Shown here in pieces: positions 44,801-51,777 of a stretch of 64,000 bases of DNA (positions are counted from its first letter, which is position 1; each line of letters begins with the position of its first letter). The position numbers were made by a program, and so were the translations under genes. This DNA is from JBAXPV01 sp037132075 (GTDB lineage: Bacteria; Bacteroidota; Bacteroidia; Bacteroidales; CAIXZF01), in the NCBI GenBank assembly GCA_037132075.1, contig JBAXPV010000008.1:57337-121336 (forward strand), in the 5' to 3' direction. Under the pieces are notes generated by a model. That model was not told the DNA's origin. It did no database searches and worked only from the letters and a program-made list of their open reading frames with translations.

Positions 44801-46161
44801 TTCACACCTTCACCCTGAACGTTATAACCAGAACGCACAAGATCGGCATGAATAGAGATGTCCCCTTTACTATACGCAACACCAGCCAGAGAAATCGGCG
44901 GATATAATGGGCGACAGTAATTGATCATGGAAGGCAAACTGTCTAATTTAAGCAAATGTGCAACAGGGTATTTCCCGGTGATGATCAGTGAATTTGGCCC
45001 ATTATCAACGAGGTTTGTCAAGCCATAAGCTGGAGTTTGTAGTAATGTCAACAGATTTGCATACATATTTTGAATGGCAATAATTTCGATGTATACACTA
45101 TCATGCGAAATTTGAAAAATATGATCCAGGGTATCTGCTGTTCCACTAAAGTTTTGTGATAAAGATGTTAGTTCAGAGCCAATCAGTTTATTGATTTTCC
45201 CACCCACTGGTGGCTGGTAATAAGGGAAGATGCAGACATCACGGGTGACCGCTGCAGTATCCTCTGATGAACAACCACTGGTGGAATCCGTAACTGTAAG
45301 GATATATTTGCCGGAAGCATTTACTTTCGGACTGGCTGTATTTCCGTCGGAAACAATATTACCACCGGCTATGGTTGTCCATGAAAATTGGACCCCAGGC
45401 AAATTTGAAGAACCAGAAAGGTAGGTAACGGTATCAGTACAACTCATGTGTTTATCAAGACCGGCATTTGCTGACGGCGGATTAGGACAAGTCATCAATG
45501 CACTTCTCGTAATGGTAACATTGTTTGACAGAACGACCTGTGTACTGCTCCAAAGAGCTCCATCGGCATTCGTGCCGGTACCAATGCTGATTCCGGCATA
45601 AGGAGCCCAGACGGTCCCGCACCAGGTTGAATAATTTCCACCTGAACCATTGGCAACGATAAAGGCAAAATGCCCTGGAGAATTGGAGGTGCCGGTACCA
45701 TGGGTCTCTGTATAAATCCTTGTTGCACTTCCCCCATGGATCATAGTGACATGGATTATATTGAGGTTTACATCCCCGATAAAATAAAGTTTGATGAGTC
45801 CCGAAATATTATTTTGAAAGTCAAAGACAATGTCATTAAATGTCCCTGAATTGTTCATGGAATTAAAAACATATGTCCCAACTCCGTTAAAAGTAAGTGT
45901 TGCCGCACCCGGCAGAATTACATTACCATAAGCTCCTGGTGTGATGGTCTGGGTGCTGCTAATATTTTGCGTTCCCGCTGAAGGAAAGACATTGATGACA
46001 GGCATCACTGGAAATGACGGAAAAACCGGCATGGCTATGACCTCGCCACCTACAGGGGTGGGGCCATTATAATGAGTTCCAGTAGGGTGAGTGACGCTCC
46101 CAGATACAGTACCCCCACCAACTTCAATGCTGCCTGAAGAGTCTCTGGCAGACTGATACAT
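41851..46161 (-). CDS. Giant subtilase/S53-like peptidase with MBG repeats and T9SS sorting domain (start disrupted)
   Basis: The open frame gives 1436 residues. A beta-helical N-terminal region (about 35-225) precedes a PKD-like segment (230-305) and a peptidase domain (about 425-825). The peptidase has Asp460 (GVISDSY), Asn586 (FSAAGN) and nucleophile Ser804 (GTSAAAPHAAG). The usual HGT is replaced by DEGRAM (Glu505), as in S53-like subtilases with a Ser-Glu-Asp triad. MBG-type repeats follow (TADNISKKYGEALP, TADNKTKDYGAALP), and then a type A sorting tail (VYPNPASSNVNLDF ... KKLVIMHE). This frame lacks a signal peptide. One is encoded just upstream at 46118-46220 in another frame, so a frameshift or assembly error is likely. 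Confidence 0.85.
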   Translation of the reverse strand: MYQSARDSSGSIEVGGGTVSGSVTHPTGTHYNGPTPVGGEVIAMPVFPSFPVMPVINVFPSAGTQNISSTQTITPGAYGNVILPGAATLTFNGVGTYVFNSMNNSGTFNDIVFDFQNNISGLIKLYFIGDVNLNIIHVTMIHGGSATRIYTETHGTGTSNSPGHFAFIVANGSGGNYSTWCGTVWAPYAGISIGTGTNADGALWSSTQVVLSNNVTITRSALMTCPNPPSANAGLDKHMSCTDTVTYLSGSSNLPGVQFSWTTIAGGNIVSDGNTASPKVNASGKYILTVTDSTSGCSSEDTAAVTRDVCIFPYYQPPVGGKINKLIGSELTSLSQNFSGTADTLDHIFQISHDSVYIEIIAIQNMYANLLTLLQTPAYGLTNLVDNGPNSLIITGKYPVAHLLKLDSLPSMINYCRPLYPPISLAGVAYSKGDISIHADLVRSGYNVQGEGVKVGVISDSYNTIPGNPAQTDVVNGDLPGVENPENPNPVHVLKEYPYGKRTDEGRAMLQIVHDVAPKAKLDFRTGFISAGDFAQGIKQLAADSCKVIVDDVTFITEPFFRDGVVAQAVDYVTSQGVSYFSAAGNYGKKSYEGQFTPAPAPVGKTGFAHDFGGGDIMQSLTLTPGNYTIVLQWEDSFYSMGQTGTLNDLDIYLTYDNGSTLFGFNRVNTGGDPLEVLPFTVTSNAMTNLMIINSSGPGNLKFKYVVFRGELTINEHNSGTSTVIGQANAAGAMAVGAVLYTNTPAFGVNPPTVASFSSEGSTPVEGVVRNKPDFCAPNGVNTTVYMGGVNIDGDAFPNFFGTSAAAPHAAGVAALIMNAKSKFSGVSTSPAQMRSLLKSTAIDMGTPGFDFQTGSGLIQADAAMMTFATPSPHIDKIVLQDTTKVPGKTPVIIDIQGEYLTKNTVAMMRGDSLPTTFVNANNLTVLVPVFNGNPAIQVYTTSISSSKTDGGLSDTLHFFSPIKKVVKVTADNISKKYGEALPTFTATIRVNGVRLDSSGLSLTDVGLNPLSFSTPANSLSNAGIYYIRPSARSLNPNDSIDRGILELYTFEMTDGLLTINKLPIVITPRDTVLTYGDKIDGFKFKYVYDATNIALTDKDFFHSLIVNEHQASLADAIALVDSRALVNGRALVNGSPQVNSTSLSDTTHNNVVVIVDSTDAVAPPGDALDDMKSINMITGTEIGVHTIVPGALLSGNFDITYGLGSLTILPDTLFVFADTVSVVYGQPPIFSSQVFGYDYDDSAGNVISTMPEYSLLNGFNQAVAVSNIIAGSFKIVPSNLQLIQVPNYFIEYINGILMVKQAPLTITADNKTKDYGAALPVLTLSYSGLVNGDLAPGTLPTLSTTAQASSPVGVYPNPASSNVNLDFIPATDGRAVLSVFRLDGSLVDKLLDEEVLMGETYSLLFNTGLMSPGIYFTRLNLGNQIFTKKLVIMHE

Positions 46162-46220
46162 ATGATTCCAAAAAAAGAAATCAATGCATAAATAATTCCA
46201 TTTTTGTATACTTTTATCAT
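46112..46220 (-). other. Out-of-frame signal peptide belonging to the large protease
   Basis: From an ATG at 46218-46220 the minus strand reads MIKVYKNGIIYALISFF, GIICISLPETLQA: a textbook Sec signal with cleavage after LQA. It is not in frame with the protease. One extra G in the five-G run at 46112-46116 would join it smoothly into the VGGTVSGSV segment. Slippage or a base-calling error in that run is the simplest explanation. Confidence 0.7.
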
Positions 46221-46298
46221 TGAACCTTATTGTTAAGCAAAATGTGTTAGTAAAATATTTTATATACTACCCCCTGATAATCAGTCTATTTTATTTTT

Positions 46299-46315
46299 AT
46301 ATAGACTAATTTAAT
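46299..46315. promoter_or_regulatory. Operator-like 17-mer, copy C (large protease gene)
   Basis: ATATAGACTAATTTAAT differs from copy A at two positions, and the similarity extends about ten bases further to the left. A -7-like TATCTTTA (minus strand, 46317-46324) follows with the same spacing as at copy B. An AGTCTAT/ATAGACT inverted pair spans 46282-46307. Confidence 0.5.
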
Positions 46316-46316
46316 G

Positions 46317-46324
46317 TAAAGATA
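46317..46324 (-). promoter_or_regulatory. Possible -7 element of the large protease gene
   Basis: TATCTTTA on the minus strand has one mismatch to TAnnTTTG. Its position relative to operator copy C equals that of the cupredoxin promoter to copy B. Confidence 0.35.
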
Positions 46325-46434
46325 TGCACAAAGTCAGCCTTTAGGCCGACTTTAACATCTTGTTAACAAAAGAGAATTGAACTTTCTTACAGCTTTGAAT
46401 TCAACGGCCCTGTTTTAGGTATCCTCAGAAGTTT

Positions 46435-46442
46435 TAGCTTTG
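46435..46442 (+). promoter_or_regulatory. -7 element of the GldL/GldM-like gene
   Basis: TAGCTTTG is a perfect TAnnTTTG match 30 bp before the start at 46473. A TTTT at 46413-46416 is a weak -33. The rest of the 252-bp gap between 46220 and 46473 holds operator copy C and AT-rich sequence. Confidence 0.5.
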
Positions 46443-46472
46443 CATAAAAATTAAGTTCATTCACCAAATACA

Positions 46473-47504
46473 ATGATCATGAAGAAATTAATGTTGGTTT
46501 CAGGATATCTGGCCGTAATTTGCATGGCGCTGTTTGCTGTCCATAAAATCCTACACTTCCCAGGCGCAAACATTCTGGAGATGTCAGCCTATGTGCTGTT
46601 TTCTGTTGTCTTTACTGTCCTGTTCTTCCTGGAGCGTAAAAAACTTGCTGAAAGCGGAATAAAGAAAGCCTTTAACCTTTTCATTTTACTTACGATGTTC
46701 ACCTTTGGCCTTGGCATGGCTGCCTGGGCTTTTCATTGTCCTTATGGCATGGCAATGTTGTGCGTCGCTTCCAGCTTTCTGATCATCGTGATCCTGATGC
46801 AGGTATTTTTTGCTTTCCAGGAAAAAGATGAAGCCAAATCACTGTCAGGTCATAACAATGCCATCATCGCTTCCCTGGTCCTGATCATTTTCGTATTTTT
46901 TCATTGGATCATGACCCCGAAAGTCATTTTGCAAGATTTTGATCAGACCTTGGTGAATCAAAATAAAGAAATCCGTTTCTATGTAAACAAGACGCAGTCG
47001 GTCTTTGAAAATATGGACAAAAACAGCAATGTTCCCGCGATCCAGGAGTATATGAAAAAAGCCAATGAGGTAAAGGCACAATCAGATAGCCTGGTGACAT
47101 TTATTCGCGCCATTGGTGAAAAAATGATGTTCCTGGCCGATGAGAAAAAGGTTTCTTTCGACTCCATTCAGAATATGGAGCATAAAGCATACCGGAAAAT
47201 CGCCATGAAATTCATGACAGAACAAAAGCAGGATTCCCTGTTGCAAGTGAAACTTAAAGTATTTACGCAATTCATGGGAAGCAACACCAATTCTAAGGGG
47301 AAAGAAGTACTGGACTTGTTTTTCGCAGGCCAGGATTCAACTTCCTCAAAACAATGTTCTTCAGAAGCAGGCTGCTGCGATTGCTATTGCAAAAGCATCA
47401 TCAGTGTGATGGTTGACTTTAATGCAGATGTTCTTCATATTCGTATGCTGGAAGCTGAAACCATCAATTACCTGCAGACGATGCAGGCGAAGGTGCCGAG
47501 GTAA
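46473..47504 (+). CDS. GldL/GldM-like fusion membrane protein
   Basis: This 343-residue protein has four closely spaced helices (about residues 6-22, 36-53, 66-86, 92-114). A KILHFPGAN motif (25-33) recalls the K.QHWPGA of GldL. A fifth helix (about 130-147) leads into a periplasmic-type region. That region (about 150-335) resembles the first domain of GldM: DFDQTLVNQNKEI, MKKANEVKAQSDSLVTFIRAI, and a final VLHIRMLEAETINYLQ. A five-Cys cluster (C295, C301, C302, C304, C306) is unusual. GldL and GldM form the T9SS/gliding motor, so a compact motor-like protein is inferred, not shown. It has its own promoter. Confidence 0.72.
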   Translation: MIMKKLMLVSGYLAVICMALFAVHKILHFPGANILEMSAYVLFSVVFTVLFFLERKKLAESGIKKAFNLFILLTMFTFGLGMAAWAFHCPYGMAMLCVASSFLIIVILMQVFFAFQEKDEAKSLSGHNNAIIASLVLIIFVFFHWIMTPKVILQDFDQTLVNQNKEIRFYVNKTQSVFENMDKNSNVPAIQEYMKKANEVKAQSDSLVTFIRAIGEKMMFLADEKKVSFDSIQNMEHKAYRKIAMKFMTEQKQDSLLQVKLKVFTQFMGSNTNSKGKEVLDLFFAGQDSTSSKQCSSEAGCCDCYCKSIISVMVDFNADVLHIRMLEAETINYLQTMQAKVPR

Positions 47505-47535
47505 GAAGGATGAAGGATGAGATATGTAGGATGAC
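47505..47535. repeat. GGATGAAGGATGAGATAT repeat copy
   Basis: AAGAAGGATGAAGGATGAGATATGTAGGATGA directly follows the stop of the GldL/GldM-like gene (shown here only as a description; the core is GAAGGATGA). It belongs to the repeat family also seen at 22603, 23039 and 59219. Confidence 0.45.
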
Positions 47536-47566
47536 AGGGAATGACACTCTTTCAGCCTAAAAGCCC

Positions 47567-47767
47567 TCAGCCTCTTTTTTTATAAAACGCCCTGAACAGC
47601 ATAAACCCTCCAAACACCAGCATCAGTCCGCCGGAGTAAAGGTTGATATTGTTACCGAAGGATTTCTGGTACATGGCAACATCTGTTGCTGTGGAAAACC
47701 CATAGACCAGGAGCAGAAGCCCGAGGAGGGAAAACATAAAGCCGATTGGAATTCGTATGTCGATCAT
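47567..47767 (-). CDS. Small two-helix membrane protein next to the SSS symporter
   Basis: This 66-residue protein has two transmembrane helices (about residues 8-24 and 40-58) and a basic C-terminus (YKKRG). The start at 47767 (MIDIRIPIG) is favoured, as an upstream in-frame start would lie inside the symporter gene. It is 11 bp downstream of the symporter stop and probably co-transcribed. The family is not recognised; a small accessory subunit is possible. Confidence 0.7.
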   Translation of the reverse strand: MIDIRIPIGFMFSLLGLLLLVYGFSTATDVAMYQKSFGNNINLYSGGLMLVFGGFMLFRAFYKKRG

Positions 47768-47778
47768 GATTGTGTTTT

Positions 47779-49494
47779 TTACCAGAAAATAATACTTAAA
47801 CCTAATGCCATTAAGCCCACCAATATCGCAAGGCTGACAGGTTTGGCATACCATGCCACACCTTCTTCAGAGATTCTCGGGGTGAGCGAATAAACAAGTC
47901 CTGTGAGTTCTTCATCAGTCTTCGTAGGCCGGGTAGCAAATGAAATTATGATGCTGAGTAAGAATGCGGTGGTCCAGGCAAAGATGGCGGTCCAGAAGTT
48001 CTGTGCCATCTCACTTGGGTAAGTATGAACAACGGTTCCGAGCCAACCGCCTTTGATCAGGGAGGTGGCGCCAAAGGGGACCGTCAGGCCATGATGGATC
48101 ATCGCAGCAAAGGTGCCGGAAAGCAGACCAAAGAAGGCACCATGACCTGTGGTGCGTTTCCAGAACATCCCTAATAAAAAGGTTGCAAAAAGAGGTGCAT
48201 TGATAAAGGCAAAGATCAGCTGAAGCAAGTCCATGACGTTGTTAAACATCGCGGCGATATAGGCTGCCCCGATACTGATCACGATACCGGCCACAGTGGC
48301 AACTTTTCCTACATTGAGATAATGCTTGTCGCTCTGATTGGGCCTGATGTGGCTCTGGTAGATGTCATAAGTCCAGACTGCATTAAATGCTGTGACATTA
48401 CCGGCCATTCCCGACATAAATGAGGCCACCAGGGCGGTGATCCCCATCCCGAGCACACCATTGGGCAGATAATGTCCAAGCAGTAAAGGAATCACCTTGT
48501 CATAGTCATAGGAACCGTTTTTTGCCGGAAGCAAAAACCCACTGTGAGGGTCGCTCAGCAGGGCCATGGCTATCATACCAGGGACAATTACCAGAAAAGG
48601 AATAAACATCTTGGGAAGCGCACCAATGAGTGGAGTCTTGCGGGCTGCTGTCATTGAATCCGCGGCCATGGCACGTTGCACCACGAGGAAATTGGTACAC
48701 CAGTAACCAAAAGAAAGGACGAAGCCCAATCCCATGGCAATACCAAACCACTCCACACCCATAGGATTTGCTGAAGCGCTCCCGCTAAACTGCCAGGTCG
48801 ATGTATATGCCTGTGCCCCGTATCCATTGGCAACCGAAACACTCTGAAGCTTACTGACCATGCCTTCCCAGCCACCCACCTGGTGCAAACCCAGGAATAC
48901 GAGGGGAAGAAAGCCGATCACGATCAGGAAAAACTGCAGAACTTCGTTGTATATCGCAGATTTCAGGCCCCCAAGATAAGTATAACCGAGAACGATCAGG
49001 GCAGAAATGAAAATGCTCATGTTGAAATTCCAGCCGATGAGGGTTTCCATCAGCAAGGCCAAGGCGTACATCGAGATTCCGGAAGCGAAGATTGTCATGA
49101 TGGCAAAGGAAATGGCGTTGAATGTCCTGGTCTTTTCGTCGAAACGCATCTGGAGGTACTCAGGCACAGAACGGGCTTTCGATCCATAGTAAAATGGCAT
49201 CATGAACAGAGCCAGGAAGATCATGGCAGGGATGGCGCCAATCCAGTAAAAATGCGTTGTAATCATCCCATATTTGGCGCCACAGGCACCCATGCCAATC
49301 ACCTCAAGCGCTCCGAGGTTAGTGGAGATGAATGCCAACCCCGTGATCCAGGCTGGAATCGACTTGCCACCCATTAGAAATTCGGAGCTTGATTTCATAA
49401 ATCGCTTCAGCACAAGCCCGATCCCAAGGACGAAGGCAAAGTAGATCAGCATGATAAGATAATCGATCCAGCTTAAATGTATGATAGTTCCCAT
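47779..49494 (-). CDS. Sodium:solute symporter (SSS family, SGLT-like)
   Basis: This 571-residue transporter has about 14 transmembrane helices. The N-terminus FVLGIGLVLKRFMKSSSEFLMGGKSIPAW and SARSVPEYLQMRFDEKTRTFNA are typical of SSS sugar or vitamin carriers, as is the GYTYLGGLKSAIYNEVLQFFLI segment (sodium and substrate site region). Sugar co-transport with Na+ is the best guess, but no sugar-catabolic genes are adjacent. The ATG at 49494 gives MGTIIHLSWIDY; a TTG two codons upstream is unlikely. A small membrane protein follows 11 bp downstream. Confidence 0.93.
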   Translation of the reverse strand: MGTIIHLSWIDYLIMLIYFAFVLGIGLVLKRFMKSSSEFLMGGKSIPAWITGLAFISTNLGALEVIGMGACGAKYGMITTHFYWIGAIPAMIFLALFMMPFYYGSKARSVPEYLQMRFDEKTRTFNAISFAIMTIFASGISMYALALLMETLIGWNFNMSIFISALIVLGYTYLGGLKSAIYNEVLQFFLIVIGFLPLVFLGLHQVGGWEGMVSKLQSVSVANGYGAQAYTSTWQFSGSASANPMGVEWFGIAMGLGFVLSFGYWCTNFLVVQRAMAADSMTAARKTPLIGALPKMFIPFLVIVPGMIAMALLSDPHSGFLLPAKNGSYDYDKVIPLLLGHYLPNGVLGMGITALVASFMSGMAGNVTAFNAVWTYDIYQSHIRPNQSDKHYLNVGKVATVAGIVISIGAAYIAAMFNNVMDLLQLIFAFINAPLFATFLLGMFWKRTTGHGAFFGLLSGTFAAMIHHGLTVPFGATSLIKGGWLGTVVHTYPSEMAQNFWTAIFAWTTAFLLSIIISFATRPTKTDEELTGLVYSLTPRISEEGVAWYAKPVSLAILVGLMALGLSIIFW

Positions 49495-49565
49495 AAGCAA
49501 AGAAATTTTGGATTAAAACCTGAAAACGGATGCTAATTTAGTTTTTTTTGTCATGGAAGGTTTTT

Positions 49566-49638
49566 TTCACACAGATTACACAGAAAAATACGCACTGACT
49601 CGTCCTGAAATCTGTGTGTCTGCTAAAATCTGTGTGAA
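49566..49638. repeat. ACACAGATT inverted repeat element
   Basis: TTCACACAGATT (49566-49577) and its exact complement (49627-49638) flank a further AAATCTGTGTG copy (49608-49618). The unit fills the gap between the symporter start and the MATE gene end and lacks a T run. It looks like a dispersed extragenic repeat, not a terminator. Confidence 0.6.
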
Positions 49639-49643
49639 GAATA

Positions 49644-50975
49644 CTAAATAACCTTATTTCTCCATTTTCCATATCGGAGATAGAGCACCGACAGTATCCC
49701 CATGATCAGGAAGTAGACACCTTCGCTGGTCCAGACAAGCTCAATAGACCTTTTTAATACCAGGGCGATGGCATATACATAAACTAGGTATATAAAAATG
49801 GTGAAAAACTCGATACCCATGGCGATATGGGTGTTGGCGGTACCACTGACCCCGCTGAAGATTATCTGCGAAAACGAAGACAGCAAAAGTGCTCCGCTGA
49901 TGACATACAAAGAGGGGAGTGTGCTGTTGATGAGTGCCTGGTCATTGGTGTAGATGCTGAGGATAGCCCGCGGAAAGATCACAGAAAATACTACGATTCC
50001 TGAAAATGTGAGAAAACTTAATATGGAGACCTTTCGCAGGATCGGCATCACAAACTCGCTTTTCCCGGCACCGATGGCATTACTGACCAGCGTATTGGCA
50101 GCGGCGCTGAAAGCCCATATCGGCAACATCAGGGCCATGTAGGCAGAACGGATAATATTTGAGATGGCAAGATCATGCTGACCCATTTTTTCAATAATCA
50201 TAAAAAAAGTAAACCAACCACCCAGGCTCACAAAGTATTGTAACATGATGAAGATTGAAATCTCCAGGGTCTTTTTAATGACACCCATATCCAACTTCTC
50301 AAAGTGAAAGATCCCGTACTTTGCCATGTTGTATTTGCGGATCGTGATCAAAAACATAAAGATAGCGGAGACTGCTTCTGCAATGGCAGCGGCGAGACCA
50401 GCCCCGGCAATGCCCATTCGTGGGAAACCCCAGTTTCCAAAGATCAAAATCCACGCTAAAAGAATGTTGACCAGGGCCATCATGATTGCAGCCCATAAGA
50501 GCATACGGGTGCGGGCAATTCCTACGTAAAAACCACGGAAGAGTCCGGAAACAAAGGCAAAGAAGATACCCCAGATTCGATAATGTAAAAAATCAAGACT
50601 CGCCTGGGCGATGGCTGGTGATGTAATAAAGCGGTGTAAAAAAACAGGAGAAAAATACTTGATGATCAAAAAGATAATGATCGAAAGTGCGAAAAGAAAA
50701 TAGAGGCTGTGGTCAAAGATGCTGCCGACATCCTTGAAATTTTTCTCTCCACAACGACGGGCGATCAGGATCTGTCCGCCCATACTGAATCCAAAACCCA
50801 GCATAAACAAGGAGAAGTACAAGAGGCCCCCGATTGCCATGGCTCCTAGTTCGACTTCCCCAACACGTCCCAGGAAGGCCGTGTCGGTGATGTTGATCAG
50901 GTTCTGAGCCACCATACTTAGAATGATGGGATAGGATATCGCCCAGATCTCCTTATTGGTAGGGGTTACTTTCAA
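49644..50975 (-). CDS. MATE family efflux transporter
   Basis: This 443-residue protein has 12 predicted transmembrane helices in two MatE halves. Family markers include ISYPIILSMVAQNLINITDTAFLGRVGEVELGA in helix 1 and GFGFSMGGQILIARRCGEKN. In the second half, LPIWAFSAAANTLVSNAIGAGK follows the same pattern. MATE proteins export drugs, dyes or metabolites using Na+ or H+. The gene begins 7 bp after the omega-amidase stop and ends the aminotransferase / amidase operon, so metabolite export is as likely as drug efflux. Confidence 0.94.
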   Translation of the reverse strand: MKVTPTNKEIWAISYPIILSMVAQNLINITDTAFLGRVGEVELGAMAIGGLLYFSLFMLGFGFSMGGQILIARRCGEKNFKDVGSIFDHSLYFLFALSIIIFLIIKYFSPVFLHRFITSPAIAQASLDFLHYRIWGIFFAFVSGLFRGFYVGIARTRMLLWAAIMMALVNILLAWILIFGNWGFPRMGIAGAGLAAAIAEAVSAIFMFLITIRKYNMAKYGIFHFEKLDMGVIKKTLEISIFIMLQYFVSLGGWFTFFMIIEKMGQHDLAISNIIRSAYMALMLPIWAFSAAANTLVSNAIGAGKSEFVMPILRKVSILSFLTFSGIVVFSVIFPRAILSIYTNDQALINSTLPSLYVISGALLLSSFSQIIFSGVSGTANTHIAMGIEFFTIFIYLVYVYAIALVLKRSIELVWTSEGVYFLIMGILSVLYLRYGKWRNKVI

Positions 50976-50982
50976 GGAATAA

Positions 50983-51777
50983 TTAGAATTTTATGGTAAA
51001 TTCATCCCAGTCGAGACCCACATTGAATTTTTCACGGATATCGCGAAGCTCTTCCCAGTTCAGGCTGATGGTGGCTTCACTGTCCATGTTGGCAGGGACT
51101 CCAAGCAGGCGTTTGCCCTTGGGGTCAATGATGACGCTGTCGCCAGAGTATGCAATTCCTTTACCATCACGACCGACGCGGTTCACACCGGCAACGTAAG
51201 AAAGGTTTTCCATGGCACGGGCCATCAACAGGCTTTTCCATGCGAGGTTGCGGGCTTCTGGCCAATTGGCGATATAAATCAAAACATCATACTCGTATTG
51301 ACCGGCTTTGTAAGTATTTTTCGACCATACCGGGAAACGAAGGTCGTAACAGACTAGAGGGCAGATCCGCCAGCCATTGAGTTCAACAATGCGCTTGTGG
51401 CTCCCGGCCCGAAACAAAAGATGTTCATCAGCCATGCGGAAGAGGTGACGTTTGTCATAGGTATCCATATTACCGTCGGGACGCATCCAGACAAGGCGGT
51501 TATAAAAATTCACTCCCTCACGGATGACGAGACTACCGCAGATCACGCAGTCCAGCTCTTTGGCCTTTTGGCTAAGCCATTGCACGCTCGGTCCACCGGG
51601 GCTTTCAGCAATTTGCTCGGGCTCAACTGAAAATCCTGTGTTAAACATCTCCGGGAGCAGGATGAGGTCCTGCATTCCTTTGTAGTCGCGGAGTTTTTCA
51701 TCAAAACGTGCGAGGTTTCCGGCAACATCCTCCCAGAGTAATTCAGACTGAAATAAAGTTATCCTCAGATCTTGCAT
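50983..51777 (-). CDS. Nitrilase-superfamily omega-amidase (YafV-like)
   Basis: This 264-residue hydrolase has the Glu-Lys-Cys triad of the nitrilase fold: Glu in LILLPEMFNTGF, Lys in YDKRHLFRM and Cys in CPLVCYDLRFPVW. A further conserved NWPEARNLAWKSLLMARAMEN segment lies downstream. The pattern and length match YafV/Nit2 omega-amidases, which hydrolyse 2-oxoglutaramate or 2-oxosuccinamate. Its start overlaps the aminotransferase gene by 13 bp. Pairing of these two enzymes is well known: a glutamine-using transaminase produces the ketoacid amide that the omega-amidase removes. Confidence 0.93.
   Translation of the reverse strand: MQDLRITLFQSELLWEDVAGNLARFDEKLRDYKGMQDLILLPEMFNTGFSVEPEQIAESPGGPSVQWLSQKAKELDCVICGSLVIREGVNFYNRLVWMRPDGNMDTYDKRHLFRMADEHLLFRAGSHKRIVELNGWRICPLVCYDLRFPVWSKNTYKAGQYEYDVLIYIANWPEARNLAWKSLLMARAMENLSYVAGVNRVGRDGKGIAYSGDSVIIDPKGKRLLGVPANMDSEATISLNWEELRDIREKFNVGLDWDEFTIKF

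Noticed and set aside
48883..49377. 164-residue open frame opposite the symporter
   Set aside because: Antisense shadow of a conserved transporter; composition rich in His, Gln and Asp without a fold signature.
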